From: Roseibium limicola
GTDB lineage: Bacteria; Pseudomonadota; Alphaproteobacteria; Rhizobiales; Stappiaceae
Direction of reading: 5' to 3'
Length of the DNA stretch: 64,000 bases
Assembly (NCBI RefSeq): GCF_017313085.1
Contig: NZ_JAFLNF010000004.1
Span: forward strand, 310,001 to 374,000
A model generated the notes under the pieces. It made no database searches. It had not been told where the DNA came from and saw nothing but the letters and a program-made list of their open reading frames with translations. Below, in pieces: positions 26,541 through 35,577 of the stretch (its first letter is position 1; every line of letters starts with the position of its first letter). The position numbers and the translations under genes are program-made.

Positions 26541-27239
26541 TCAAATGACGTGGACTGATGTTCCCACACCAACCCGCTGGTAGAGATCCGTCACGTCTTC
26601 ATTGCGCATGCGAATGCACCCGGAGGACACGGCGTGGCCGATGGTCCAGGGCTGGTTGGAGCCGTGGATGCGGTAAAGCGTCGAGCCGAGATAAAGCGCC
26701 CGGGCGCCCAGCGGATTGGCCGGACCGCCTTCCATGAAGGCGGGAAGATCGGGACGTCGTTTGCGCATTTCCTGCGGGGGGCGCCAATCCGGCCATTCGG
26801 CCTTGCGGGTGACTTTATGAGTGCCGGCCCACTCGAAACCCGGCTTGCCCACACCAACCCCATAGCGCCGTGCTGTGCCGTCTGCCTGCACCAGATAGAG
26901 GTAGCGAGCATTGGTGTCGATCACGATGGTGCCCGGCTTCTGCTGGGTGTCATAGCGCACGATTGTCGGAAGAAACTGCGGTGCAATGCTGCGCTGAGGC
27001 GCTGCCGCCTGCTGCGGCTGCTGAGCGGGTTGGGGTCGGCGAGCACTCAGCCAACCGGTGCGTCGTGACGTGCTGCGAACCTGTGGGTTCTGGCGCAGTT
27101 GCAACAGCCATGGATCCGTTAGATTGGGGCTGAGGACCAGCGGCGGCGGTGCAGCGCGACCTGCGGTGCCTGCAACACCGGGCAGGGCGCTGGTGGCGAG
27201 AAAGCTCGCGGCCAGGAAATATCGGACAAGGCGCGTCAT
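26541..27239 (-). CDS. L,D-transpeptidase (YkuD domain), exported
   Basis: A 232-residue cell-wall enzyme that forms 3-3 peptidoglycan cross-links or attaches proteins to the peptide stem. A signal peptide (residues 1-25, ending GVAG) and a Pro/Gln-rich linker precede the YkuD domain at about 100-232. The active-site segment RIHGSNQPWTIGHAVSSGCIRM carries His, Ser-Gly-Cys and the following Arg. ATG 27239 is chosen because it starts the signal peptide; in-frame codons upstream add a non-signal stretch. Its promoter region has an inverted repeat and a CtrA-type box. Confidence 0.9.
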   Translation of the reverse strand: MTRLVRYFLAASFLATSALPGVAGTAGRAAPPPLVLSPNLTDPWLLQLRQNPQVRSTSRRTGWLSARRPQPAQQPQQAAAPQRSIAPQFLPTIVRYDTQQKPGTIVIDTNARYLYLVQADGTARRYGVGVGKPGFEWAGTHKVTRKAEWPDWRPPQEMRKRRPDLPAFMEGGPANPLGARALYLGSTLYRIHGSNQPWTIGHAVSSGCIRMRNEDVTDLYQRVGVGTSVHVI

Positions 27240-27355
27240 GGCGAAAGGCTCCATAGGCGATGCGACAAGGGGATCGGCGCGGCAGACGAATCTCCACGCC
27301 AGATCGGCTGGCCACAGGCTAGGGGCAAATCCCAAGGGTTTGGTGAATCGCAAGC

Positions 27356-27386
27356 TAACCATGATCGTAAATTGTATCTATGGTTA
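27356..27386. promoter_or_regulatory. Inverted repeat TAACCAT-N17-ATGGTTA
   Basis: Perfect 7-bp arms lie in the promoter region upstream of the L,D-transpeptidase gene. It may be a regulator site; no known regulator is assigned. Confidence 0.35.
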
Positions 27387-27407
27387 CGACTTGGTTGAGA
27401 GGCACGG

Positions 27408-27422
27408 TTAAAAAAGGTTTAA
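27408..27422. promoter_or_regulatory. CtrA-type box TTAA-N7-TTAA
   Basis: TTAA-AAAAGGT-TTAA is an exact spacing match. It lies about 170 bases upstream of the L,D-transpeptidase start and just past the 3' end of the DUF2927 gene. Confidence 0.4.
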
Positions 27423-27430
27423 GCCTGCGC

Positions 27431-28141
27431 TCAGTTCATCCGGTTGCGCACTTGCTGCAACACCCTGGGCAGCACGCGGTCGACATCTTCGGTACTCATG
27501 CCCGGCAGAATCCTGTCGTCATACAGCATGTTCAGGATCATCTGGTCGAAGGTCGTGAACCGGTTATGCCGTGAGTGATCGTTGAAGACGGAATGGATCA
27601 GGCTGTCATCATCGTTCATTGGGCCCAGTCCCTGCAGCACTTCCTCCACCATGCAGCGGCGAAAGATGAACTCTCCCTCGTCGGACACGACGACGGCTGT
27701 CGAGTGCTTTATGCCGTTTTTGTCGGAAACCACCCGGACCAAACAGCGACCGGGCGCCTTGGCATCGGCCTTCTTGTAAACGTGCTCGCGCACGATCTGC
27801 AGGTAGTTTGGTCGGTCGACAACATAGATGTTGAAGTTGGCTTGCTCGGGATCCTGCACAATGGAGGATTGCAGCCCGTGCACTTTGATCTGCACCTGAC
27901 GGATAAACTTGTCCAACACCGGTCGTCGATCAATCTCCGACATGTTGTGCACATAGAAGCGGACCGGGCTCATATACTTTTTTACGAGATAGGGCTGCCA
28001 GCTCCAACGTCGGTATTCCAGCCCGAAAACAGTCTTGTGAAACCCCGCGAGCAGCTCTTCGGTCGTGAAGATCCGATCCGCCGCGCAGGCCGGCAGGACA
28101 AGGGAACACACCAGGAGAAGAGACGAGAGTAGGCGAAACAT
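27431..28141 (-). CDS. DUF2927 domain protein, exported
   Basis: A 236-residue protein with an N-terminal signal peptide (hydrophobic LLSSLLLVCSLVLPA, cleavage near ACAAD). The C-terminal half contains NDHSRHNRFTTFDQMILNMLYD and PGMSTEDVDRVLP, the signature of DUF2927, a periplasmic family of unknown function common in alphaproteobacteria. ATG 28141 is used instead of a TTG at 28165. Neighbours do not point to a role. Confidence 0.83.
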   Translation of the reverse strand: MFRLLSSLLLVCSLVLPACAADRIFTTEELLAGFHKTVFGLEYRRWSWQPYLVKKYMSPVRFYVHNMSEIDRRPVLDKFIRQVQIKVHGLQSSIVQDPEQANFNIYVVDRPNYLQIVREHVYKKADAKAPGRCLVRVVSDKNGIKHSTAVVVSDEGEFIFRRCMVEEVLQGLGPMNDDDSLIHSVFNDHSRHNRFTTFDQMILNMLYDDRILPGMSTEDVDRVLPRVLQQVRNRMN

Positions 28142-28402
28142 CGATTTTAAATCAAAAACTTCCAAGAATCGGTGCGAAGTCGGGACAATGAAATGTAGAG
28201 CACTTTACGCTGCGGGCCAACGCGCTTGGGATATTGACTGATGCGCATGGGACTAAGGCAAAGACCTGTCAGTATTGCCAAGGCTCCGGTTTTCGACCTG
28301 ATCTCATGGGGTCTCTCTCTGCAAAAACAATTCCTTAAAGAAGTCTCGGTTAAGGTGCGGAAATGTTCAAGGGATCATGTCCTTGGAGTTTGTGGAGCAG
28401 AG

Positions 28403-29158
28403 ATGGTTGCTGTGAGAAAATCCTTTCGCGCCGAAAATTTGATACGATTGCAGTCTGATGGCGGCGATGAGATTGGCTTTGCGGACGAGCGCCGCCACCA
28501 GGAGGTGATGGCCGAGATTTCAGACCTGAAGCGTCTGATGGCTCAGCAGCACACCGAAAACCTGCAGCCAGCCGTCGACTCGCAGGACGTCAGTGAAAAA
28601 GTTCTGGCCGAGTTCCGTAAGGAAATGTCGGAGGCAGGCAAACTAAAGGTCGAGCTGGACGCCATCTATGAGGCGATCAGCCAGACCAAAAAAGAAATCG
28701 CCACCCTGCACCACACCACGGGTTCCAAGGGTGAGGACATGACCCGCGTCACAAACGAACTGGATGCCGTTGTGTCCGGGACGGAAGGGGCGACCGAGGC
28801 CATTCTGTCCTCTGCCGAGTTCATCGATGAAACCGCAAACACCTTGTCGGCTCGTTTGAAGGGGCAGGACTCTGATCTGGCGCACGACATTCAGGAAAGT
28901 GTCGTACAGATCTTCGAAGCCTGTAACTTCCAGGATCTGACCGGCCAGCGCATCACCAAAGTGGTCGGCACCCTGCGTTTCATTGAAGACCGTATTGCCC
29001 AGATGATGGACATCTGGGGCGGTATCGAGAGCTTCAAGGACGTCGAAATTGCAGGCAAGACAACGGCAGAAGGCGATGCCGCACTGCTGAACGGCCCGTC
29101 GCTTGATTCCGATGAAGACGTCGCCAGCCAGGACGACATCGACGCCCTCTTCGCCTGA
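28403..29158 (+). CDS. CheZ-like protein phosphatase
   Basis: A 251-residue helical protein. The catalytic CheZ motif DxxxQ is present as FEACNFQDLTGQRITKVV (D178, Q182). A coiled four-helix-bundle region precedes it, and the protein ends ASQDDIDALFA, matching the CheY-binding C-terminal helix of E. coli CheZ (SQDQVDDLL) and the N-terminal motif of FliM (SQAEIDALL). It should dephosphorylate CheY-P or a similar receiver. ATG 28403 follows GGAGCAGAG. It stands alone, with its own terminator. A second homologue lies beside cheY at 60537. Confidence 0.85.
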   Translation: MVAVRKSFRAENLIRLQSDGGDEIGFADERRHQEVMAEISDLKRLMAQQHTENLQPAVDSQDVSEKVLAEFRKEMSEAGKLKVELDAIYEAISQTKKEIATLHHTTGSKGEDMTRVTNELDAVVSGTEGATEAILSSAEFIDETANTLSARLKGQDSDLAHDIQESVVQIFEACNFQDLTGQRITKVVGTLRFIEDRIAQMMDIWGGIESFKDVEIAGKTTAEGDAALLNGPSLDSDEDVASQDDIDALFA

Positions 29159-29189
29159 CCTACCCAGCTTCGTCAGGCCCAGTTTTTTG

Positions 29190-29219
29190 AAAGCCGCTCC
29201 CGTCAGGGGGCGGCTTTTT
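29190..29219 (+). terminator. Terminator downstream of first cheZ-like gene
   Basis: A stem of AAAGCCGCTCCC paired with GGGGGCGGCTTT (one G-U) around a short loop is followed by a T-run. Confidence 0.88.
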
Positions 29220-29315
29220 GCTTGTCAGGAGAGAATTGCGGCTTCTGCTGCCAGCCTTGCATTTCAGAAAGGGCTGTGGGATGGAACAAAGAATGAACGT
29301 TTGAGGGGGCTGATC

Positions 29316-29990
29316 ATGACGACGCAAGAACCAACAGGATCAGGGGATACCGAAGCCGCGGCTTTGTTGCTGAAGGGACTGCTTAAAGGGCCTGACGACC
29401 TCCATCGGTGCTGGTGGCATGGTGGCCTCGAGGAATATCGCCGCTACCACGACGAAGAGTGGGGATGGCCCGTTGACGCGGACCGCCGGTTGTTTGAAAA
29501 GATCTGCCTTGAGGGCTTCCAGGCCGGGCTATCGTGGTTGACGATCCTGCGCAAGCGCGAGGCGTTTCGCGCAGCCTTTGCCAATTTCGAGTTCGACGTG
29601 GTCGCCGGCTTCGATGAGGCCGATGTGGAGCGCTGCGTTGCCGACAAGGGCATCGTTCGGCATCGCGGCAAGATCGTTTCAGTGATCAACAACGCCAAGC
29701 GTGCGATTGAGCTGAAGCAGGAAAAGGGCTCACTCGCCGCGCACTTCTGGAGCTTTGAGCCAACGGCTGAGAGCCGGCCGGAAAAGCTGGAGCGGGGCAC
29801 GATCGCCGCGACAACGCCGGAAAGCATCGCCTTGTCGAAAGACCTGAAGAAGCGCGGCTGGAGCTTTGTTGGGCCGACCACCGTCTATGCCTTCATGCAG
29901 TCCATGGGCATGGTCAATGATCATGTCGAGGGATGCTGTTGCCGCGCCAGAATTGAAGCAGCGCGCGATGCCTTCACCCGACCGACCTGA
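29316..29990 (+). CDS. tag: DNA-3-methyladenine glycosylase I
   Basis: A 224-residue base-excision repair enzyme that removes 3-methyladenine. Tag hallmarks are YHDEEWGWPVD, LFEKICLEGFQAGLSWLTIL, RHRGKI, and the C-terminal GPTTVYAFMQSMGMVNDHVEGCCCR, whose His and Cys residues bind zinc with an N-terminal Cys (RCWW). The catalytic Glu lies in CLEGFQAG. GAGGGGG precedes ATG 29316. The first 27 residues are an extra N-terminal extension relative to E. coli Tag. Confidence 0.93.
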   Translation: MTTQEPTGSGDTEAAALLLKGLLKGPDDLHRCWWHGGLEEYRRYHDEEWGWPVDADRRLFEKICLEGFQAGLSWLTILRKREAFRAAFANFEFDVVAGFDEADVERCVADKGIVRHRGKIVSVINNAKRAIELKQEKGSLAAHFWSFEPTAESRPEKLERGTIAATTPESIALSKDLKKRGWSFVGPTTVYAFMQSMGMVNDHVEGCCCRARIEAARDAFTRPT

Positions 29991-30141
29991 GCCCTGATCA
30001 ACAGGCTTTGCCAACTGCATCATCCAGAAAAGCGCTGCCGCCGGAGATCCAGCTGTCCCCGACGCGCGTATCTTTGTTAGTTGGCTGGCGCAGTTCAGCA
30101 TTGCCGACAATGCCCAGGGGTGCCCACCACCCTTGACCTTC

Positions 30142-30174
30142 GGGTCGCCAGTTCCTCCCCTGGCGGCCCTTTTT
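30142..30174 (+). terminator. Terminator downstream of tag
   Basis: A 10-bp stem GGGTCGCCAG / CTGGCGGCCC (one T-G pair) with an 8-nt loop is followed by five T. Confidence 0.85.
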
Positions 30175-30184
30175 CTTGTCTTGG

Positions 30185-31165
30185 TCAGCGTTTGCGCGGG
30201 CTGACCTTCTCCGCAAAATCTTCATAGAGCGGATTTTCATTCCGGAAGACATACTCCAGATCCTGCACTGTGACCGTGCTGCTCCCGAGTTCGATCAGAA
30301 CCTTGGCACATTCGGCCACCTTGGCCTTCGGGCAGAACAATGTCAGCACAGAGCTGTCGGATCCATCGGAACCGAAGGGTGCTGTTGCCCCGAACTTGGA
30401 GGCTTCGGCCAGCGCCTTGCGTCGATCGGTGACCTTCGCCTGGATCTTGCGAATGTCGCGGGCTTCTTCTTCGGCGGCAATCCGGTCCAGAATGGCGCGT
30501 GCTGCGTTGAGGGCAGCAGGCGACCAGTCGGCCTTGCGGGAGGCCACGAGATGCGCCTGACTGCGCAACATCACGCCGTCAGCGAGGATTTTCAGGTTGT
30601 TGGCGTGCAGCGTCGAACCGGTCGAGGTGATGTCGACGATCAGCTCCGCCGCGCCTGCCGCAGGAGCCCCTTCGGTGGCGCCAGCGCTTTCCACGATGCG
30701 ATAATCCGCGATGCCATGATTGGCGAAATAGGCGCGGGTCAGATGCACATACTTGGTCGCCACCCGCAGCCGGTTGCCGTGACGGTTTCGATAGTCGGAG
30801 GCGACATCCGCCAGATCAGCCATGGTTTCCACGTCGATCCATGCCTTCGGCACAGCCACCACAACATCCGCGTGACCAAAGCCAAGCGGTGTCACCAGAT
30901 GGACGCTTTCCTCCGGCGACGTGATGCTTTCATGCACAAGGTCAAGCCCGGTGATGCCGAAGTGGACGGAACCTTCCGCCAGTTCACGGGCAATTTCCGA
31001 GGCCGACAGAAACGCGATATCGACGTCCGGCAGTTCGGCGATCTTGCCCCGGTAATTCCGTGCGCCACCGGGACGCTGCACCTTCAGGCCGGAGCGGCCG
31101 AAGAAATCGTGCGTGTTTTCCTGCAGGCGCCCCTTGGAGGGAATGGCGATTGTCAGCTTGCTCAT
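30185..31165 (-). CDS. hisG: ATP phosphoribosyltransferase catalytic subunit, extended
   Basis: A 326-residue enzyme for the first step of histidine synthesis. Signatures are [13 protein letters not shown] at the N-terminus, [10 protein letters not shown], and the PRPP-binding segment [20 protein letters not shown]. Short HisG proteins that need HisZ are about 200-230 residues; this one has about 90 more. Its C-terminal part ([21 protein letters not shown], then [19 protein letters not shown]) could be an ACT-like regulatory region or a linker expansion. The ATG overlaps the hisZ stop by 4 bases. Confidence 0.9.
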   Translation of the reverse strand: MSKLTIAIPSKGRLQENTHDFFGRSGLKVQRPGGARNYRGKIAELPDVDIAFLSASEIARELAEGSVHFGITGLDLVHESITSPEESVHLVTPLGFGHADVVVAVPKAWIDVETMADLADVASDYRNRHGNRLRVATKYVHLTRAYFANHGIADYRIVESAGATEGAPAAGAAELIVDITSTGSTLHANNLKILADGVMLRSQAHLVASRKADWSPAALNAARAILDRIAAEEEARDIRKIQAKVTDRRKALAEASKFGATAPFGSDGSDSSVLTLFCPKAKVAECAKVLIELGSSTVTVQDLEYVFRNENPLYEDFAEKVSPRKR

Positions 31166-32313
31166 GCGCTCGCTCCGGAAAGTTTGGCGATCCGGTCAAG
31201 CCAGATCGAAAAGCCGATGGCCGGAACGTCGCTTTCAGCGCCCAGCAGCGTCACCAGCCGGTCGTAGCGGCCACCCCCGACAAGCTGACCATCCTCATGG
31301 CCGTCTTCACCGTGGATCTCGAATACGAAGCCGGAATAATAGTCGAGGCGACGGCCAAAGTCGGCTGCGAAATGCAGGCTGGAGGCAGAATGGCCCCGGG
31401 CTTCCAGCGCGCTCAGGCGCGCCTTGAAAGTCGCTAGAGGAGCGGCAAGGTCAATGCCGGTTTCCGCTGCAAAGGTTTCCAGTTCAGTTGCAGCCTTATC
31501 GGCGGGGCCGCTGATCGCAAGGTAGCGGGACAGAATACCGGCTGCACGCTCATTGCCGCCATTGCCGGTCGCAAGAGCTGCCTGCTCCAGGAACCGGTCG
31601 GCGATCTCGCTCGGCGTCCGGCCGCCGACTGCGGAAATTCCCGCTATCGACAGAAGATCCTCGACCACCGCATGGGCTGCATCCGGTGCGACACCTTCCA
31701 GTGCGGAGAGAAAGCCGAAGCGCACGTCGCGATTGTCGTCCGGGTTGCGGTCGCTGCCGGCCATGCGGGAAATCGCATCGCTCAGCTTTTCGCCTTCGCC
31801 GAACAACCCGCGCAAGCGGCGCTGCCAGGCGGCAGGCAGGTCGAGCCCGGAGAGCACGGCAGCAAACAGCGTCTCGTCGCCAATGCGGATAGTCTGGGTT
31901 TCCACGCCGAAGCATTTCAGCACCGACGAGGAGAGCGCCAGCATGTCGGCATCTGCCCCATCCAGATCCGCACGCCCAAGGCTTTCAGCCCCGATCTGCG
32001 GAATTTCCCCGGTGGTGTCCGTACGCTGGCGGAACACCAGCCCGTGGTAAAAGTAATCAGCCGGTGCCGTTCCGCCGCTGGCCAGATGCTGGCGGCAGAC
32101 GGGAATGGTGAAATCCGGGCGCAGACACAGGTCCGCCCCGTCCGGGCCGTTGGTCTGAAACAGGCGACGACGGATGTCTTCGCCGATCAGATCCAGAAAC
32201 ACGTCCGCCGGTTGCAGCACCGGCGGCTCGATCAGCGTATGTCCTGCCGCCTGCAACAGTTCCAGGGCCCGTGCGATCTTGGACTTGTCCGGAGTGGCAA
32301 GCGGTGCGGTCAT
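31162..32313 (-). CDS. hisZ: ATP phosphoribosyltransferase regulatory subunit
   Basis: A 383-residue HisRS-like paralogue without aminoacylation activity that activates HisG and confers histidine inhibition. Class II synthetase remnants are visible ([26 protein letters not shown], and [13 protein letters not shown] plus [15 protein letters not shown]). It overlaps hisS by 1 base and hisG by 4, so the three genes are translationally coupled. Confidence 0.92.
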   Translation of the reverse strand: MTAPLATPDKSKIARALELLQAAGHTLIEPPVLQPADVFLDLIGEDIRRRLFQTNGPDGADLCLRPDFTIPVCRQHLASGGTAPADYFYHGLVFRQRTDTTGEIPQIGAESLGRADLDGADADMLALSSSVLKCFGVETQTIRIGDETLFAAVLSGLDLPAAWQRRLRGLFGEGEKLSDAISRMAGSDRNPDDNRDVRFGFLSALEGVAPDAAHAVVEDLLSIAGISAVGGRTPSEIADRFLEQAALATGNGGNERAAGILSRYLAISGPADKAATELETFAAETGIDLAAPLATFKARLSALEARGHSASSLHFAADFGRRLDYYSGFVFEIHGEDGHEDGQLVGGGRYDRLVTLLGAESDVPAIGFSIWLDRIAKLSGASA

Positions 32314-33932
32314 TATGCGTCTCCCTTGGTGCTCGTGTCAGCCGAGCTCGTGCTGACCTTGACGCGGTCTTCGGCCTGTTCTGCCAGCAGCTTTTGCACC
32401 GTGGCGACAAGGTCCGCCTCGGCTATGGTGATCTGCGCCGGGCGGCTTTCGCGCCAGGTGACATTGTCGGTGATCTCTTCCGACAGGCGTTTGCCTTCAA
32501 TCAGATCCTTCAGCTGCAGCTGTCCAGCCTCGCGCTCGTCCGAGCCCTGGATGATGGCAATCGGGCAGTCGCGGCGGTCGGCGTATTTCAGCTGGTTGCC
32601 GAACTTCTTCCAGTTGCCCTGGTACATCTCGGCGCGGATGCCGGCGGTGCGCATCTCCTGCACCATCTTCTGGTAGCGGCCGAGCGCTTCCGTGTCGCCG
32701 TCCATGACGGTAACAAGCACTGGCGCGACAACCTCGTCCTGACCCAGCTTGCCGAGGTTCTTCAGTGCAGTCATCAGACGCGACACGCCGATGGAGAAGC
32801 CGGTGGCTGGCACATCACGGCCGGTGAAGCGCTTGACCAGCCCGTCATAGCGCCCGCCGCCGCCAACGGACCCGAACTGGACTTTTTCGCCCTTTTCGTT
32901 GGTCACATCGAACAGCAGCTCGGCTTCATACACGGGACCGGTGTAATATTCGAGGCCGCGCACAACGGATGTGTCGATTTTAATCTGTTCTTCTGTGTAT
33001 CCGCACGCTGCAACGATTTGCCAAATGAGTTGGAGCTCTTTCATTCCAACGTTGTAGGCGTGCGCCTCATCAAAGAACTTTTCCTCATCAGCTATAACTT
33101 CTGGAGCTACCCACCCGAGACCGGCGAGATCACCTTCATTTTCCTTATCGAAACCGGGTGCAAACTGTTTCACGCCATGCAAAAGGTAGGCGTCCATAAG
33201 TCCATTAATTTGAGCAGTATTGAGGCCTGCTCCTTTGGTGAAATCGCCTTTGCCTTTTTCACCGCCGTCCCAACGTCCTTCACCGAGCAAGAGTTTCACA
33301 TCTTCGGAGCCGAACTTGTCGAGCTTGTCGATGGCGCGCAGAACCGTCAGGCGGCGTTCCGCGTGCTCTTCACCGCCGAGGCCGATGGCTTCCATAACAC
33401 CGTCGAGAACCTTGCGGTTGTTGACCCGGATCACATACTGGCCGCGCGGAATGCCGAGGGCTTCCATCGCATCGGCCATCATCATGCACATTTCCGCATC
33501 GGACTGGACGCCCGGCGCGCCGACGGTGTCGGCGTCGAACTGCATGAATTGGCGGAAACGGCCCGGTCCCGGCTTTTCATTGCGGAACACCCAACCGGCG
33601 CGGTAGGTGCGGTAGGGCAGCTGGATCTCGTTGATATTTTCCGAGACGTGGCGGGCCAGCGGCGCCGTCAGATCATAGCGCAGGCTCATCCACTGTTCGT
33701 CATCGTCCTGAACCGAGAAGACACCCGTATTCGGCCGGTCCGTGTCGGGCAGGAACTTGCCCAGACAGTCTGTATATTCGAAAGCCGGGGTCTCGACCGG
33801 GTCGAAACCATAGCGCTCGTAGACTTCACGGATCTTGGCGATCATCGCGTCCGTGGCACGGATGTCGGCGGAAGAGCGGTCGACAAACCCACGGGGCAGG
33901 CGTGCTTTGAGTTTATTCGGCTTTTTGGCCAT
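32313..33932 (-). CDS. hisS: Histidyl-tRNA synthetase, alphaproteobacterial/eukaryote-like type
   Basis: A 539-residue class II synthetase. Motif 1 region ARLPRGFVD, motif 2 [25 protein letters not shown], the histidine-A loop [13 protein letters not shown] and motif 3 [13 protein letters not shown] with FSIGVSRL are all visible. It is longer than the usual 420-residue bacterial enzyme and carries an insertion of about 100 residues between motifs 2 and 3. Many alphaproteobacteria have such an enzyme, matched to tRNA-His lacking the extra 5' G. The coding sequence for the insertion is noticeably AT-richer than the rest. Confidence 0.93.
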   Translation of the reverse strand: MAKKPNKLKARLPRGFVDRSSADIRATDAMIAKIREVYERYGFDPVETPAFEYTDCLGKFLPDTDRPNTGVFSVQDDDEQWMSLRYDLTAPLARHVSENINEIQLPYRTYRAGWVFRNEKPGPGRFRQFMQFDADTVGAPGVQSDAEMCMMMADAMEALGIPRGQYVIRVNNRKVLDGVMEAIGLGGEEHAERRLTVLRAIDKLDKFGSEDVKLLLGEGRWDGGEKGKGDFTKGAGLNTAQINGLMDAYLLHGVKQFAPGFDKENEGDLAGLGWVAPEVIADEEKFFDEAHAYNVGMKELQLIWQIVAACGYTEEQIKIDTSVVRGLEYYTGPVYEAELLFDVTNEKGEKVQFGSVGGGGRYDGLVKRFTGRDVPATGFSIGVSRLMTALKNLGKLGQDEVVAPVLVTVMDGDTEALGRYQKMVQEMRTAGIRAEMYQGNWKKFGNQLKYADRRDCPIAIIQGSDEREAGQLQLKDLIEGKRLSEEITDNVTWRESRPAQITIAEADLVATVQKLLAEQAEDRVKVSTSSADTSTKGDA

Positions 33933-34388
33933 AAGCGTGTGGTCCCGGCGGAAGAAAGGGGACCCGGCGTCGAGGCAGTCCGAAAACCGTGCCGCCTTGC
34001 ACCGGGGTGTTCCGGCTGTCCTAGACGAAACGCCATTTCAGGGCAAGCTGGCCGTCCAGACCTCTTGTCTGTTTCTGCCGTCATACGGAAAAGTAAGAAG
34101 TGATGTTCTACGAGTGTTGCAACGCGACAGAGGGTGCACCGGCGCACTTCTTTCATCTTCACACCTGCCAATCTGACGGGCTCTGCATCGGGTAACCATT
34201 CTTCCCGTTTCGCTTGGCTGGAAACATCTGGTTACGGTGTTTCGCTTGCTTTCGTTCTGCGCCGGGGTATGGTCCGCGCAAATTTTCAAGACAGCTGCCC
34301 GGTCTGCAAAAGCGCCAGGCATGGGGGCCGCTGAAATTCGGACGTAGATCGACTTATGGATAAAGCGGTAGAGGGCAAAGGTCACGGC
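33933..34388. promoter_or_regulatory. Gene-free divergent region hisS / glycosyltransferase
   Basis: No convincing gene or RNA is seen in these 456 bases. There is an inverted repeat GTAACCA (34192-34198) and TGGTTAC (34229-34235) with a 30-nt gap. Promoters for both divergent units must lie here. Confidence 0.45.
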
Positions 34389-35543
34389 ATGTCCAGTGAA
34401 ACTCTGCAGTCAGCAGACGATGTGAACGCCACTCCGGCGCGTGCGGCTGTCAAATCCGGGGCAGAACTCAGCATTGTGCTGCCGACCTTCAATGAAGTGC
34501 AGAATGTCCCGATCATGGTCGACCTGCTGCACAAGACCCTGGAAGGCGTTGATTGGGAGGTTATCGTCGTTGATGACAACTCTCCTGACGGCACGTCTGA
34601 AGCCGGGCGTCGGATCGCCCGGCTCGACCCGCGCGTTCGCGTGATCCGTCGCATCGGCCGGCGCGGTCTGTCGGGCGCTTGTGTGGAGGGCATTCTGGCC
34701 AGCTCGGCGAGCTATGTTGCTGTCATGGATGCGGATCTGCAGCATGATGAGAGTCTGTTGCCAGAGATGCTGAATGAATTGCGCAGCGGTGAGGCTGATC
34801 TGGTCGTCGCCAGCCGCAAGGTGGAAGGCGGCACCATCGGCGAGGGCCTTTCAAAGGTGCGCGCCTGGGGTTCCAACCTGGCCAACAGCATGGCCCAGAA
34901 GCTGCTGAACGTCACCTTGAGCGACCCGATGAGCGGCTTCTTCATGATCCGTCGCGACAAGGTCGAAGAGCTGACACCGCAACTTTCCGCGCAAGGCTTC
35001 AAGATCCTGCTGGACATCGTCTCCACAGCCAAGGGGGCCTTGCGGATCAAGGAACTGCCTTTCACGTTTCGTCAGCGCCAGCATGGCGAGAGCAAGCTCG
35101 ATACTCTCGTGACGCTGGACTACTTCGGCCTGCTGCTCGCCAAATACTTCGGCGACATGATCTCCGTCCGCTTTCTGATGTTCGGCCTGGTCGGCGCCAG
35201 TGGTCTTGTCGTCCACTTGATTGCCCTGCGCATCTTTTTGGTCGCCGGGGCGATGGAGTTCAACTGGGCTCAGACGGCAGCTTCCTTCGTGGCGATGACC
35301 TCTAACTTCTTCCTCAACAACCAGCTGACCTACCGTGACCGTCGCCTGACCGGCATCAAGACGGTCATTGGCCTCTTTACCTTCTACGCGGTCTGCAGCG
35401 TTGGTGTTCTGGCTAATGTCGGTGTTGCGGATCTGGTCTATGCCAAGCCGGAATACTGGTGGCTTGCTGGCACTGCCGGGGCCATCATGGGCGCCGTGTG
35501 GAACTATGCCGCCAGTTCGGCCCTGACATGGAAAAAGGGATGA
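34389..35543 (+). CDS. GT2 polyprenyl-phosphate glycosyltransferase fused to GtrA membrane domain
   Basis: A 384-residue two-domain protein. Residues about 25-235 are a dolichyl-phosphate-mannose-synthase-like GT2 domain (LSIVLPTFNEVQNVP, VIVVDDNSPDGTSE, VAVMDADLQHDESL with DxD-type acid residues, and FRQRQHGESKLD). Residues about 255-380 form a four-helix GtrA domain (VRFLMFGLVGASGLVVHL, FVAMTSNFFLNNQLTY). This architecture loads a sugar onto undecaprenyl phosphate and helps it cross the inner membrane. ATG 34389 follows AAAGG; ATG 34356 is in frame. A GT39 gene follows after 34 bases. Confidence 0.88.
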   Translation: MSSETLQSADDVNATPARAAVKSGAELSIVLPTFNEVQNVPIMVDLLHKTLEGVDWEVIVVDDNSPDGTSEAGRRIARLDPRVRVIRRIGRRGLSGACVEGILASSASYVAVMDADLQHDESLLPEMLNELRSGEADLVVASRKVEGGTIGEGLSKVRAWGSNLANSMAQKLLNVTLSDPMSGFFMIRRDKVEELTPQLSAQGFKILLDIVSTAKGALRIKELPFTFRQRQHGESKLDTLVTLDYFGLLLAKYFGDMISVRFLMFGLVGASGLVVHLIALRIFLVAGAMEFNWAQTAASFVAMTSNFFLNNQLTYRDRRLTGIKTVIGLFTFYAVCSVGVLANVGVADLVYAKPEYWWLAGTAGAIMGAVWNYAASSALTWKKG

Positions 35544-35577
35544 GGCCCTCGCAGCCTGAACGTCGCCAGCCTGAGTG

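Noticed and set aside
26533..26553. Perfect 7-bp hairpin CCACGTC/GACGTGG at the convergent ends of two genes
   Set aside because: It lies partly inside the L,D-transpeptidase coding end and has no T-run; not supported as a terminator.
28326..28353. Possible CtrA box upstream of the first cheZ-like gene
   Set aside because: Two TTAA elements are present but spaced by 11 bases, not 7.
32271..34103. 610-residue plus-strand frame opposite hisS
   Set aside because: It lies antisense to hisS in the high-GC codon register that often stays open; hisS has all class II motifs.
33933..34388. tRNA or small RNA in the long hisS-upstream gap
   Set aside because: I found no cloverleaf, CCA end or terminator-like hairpin; only a loose inverted repeat.
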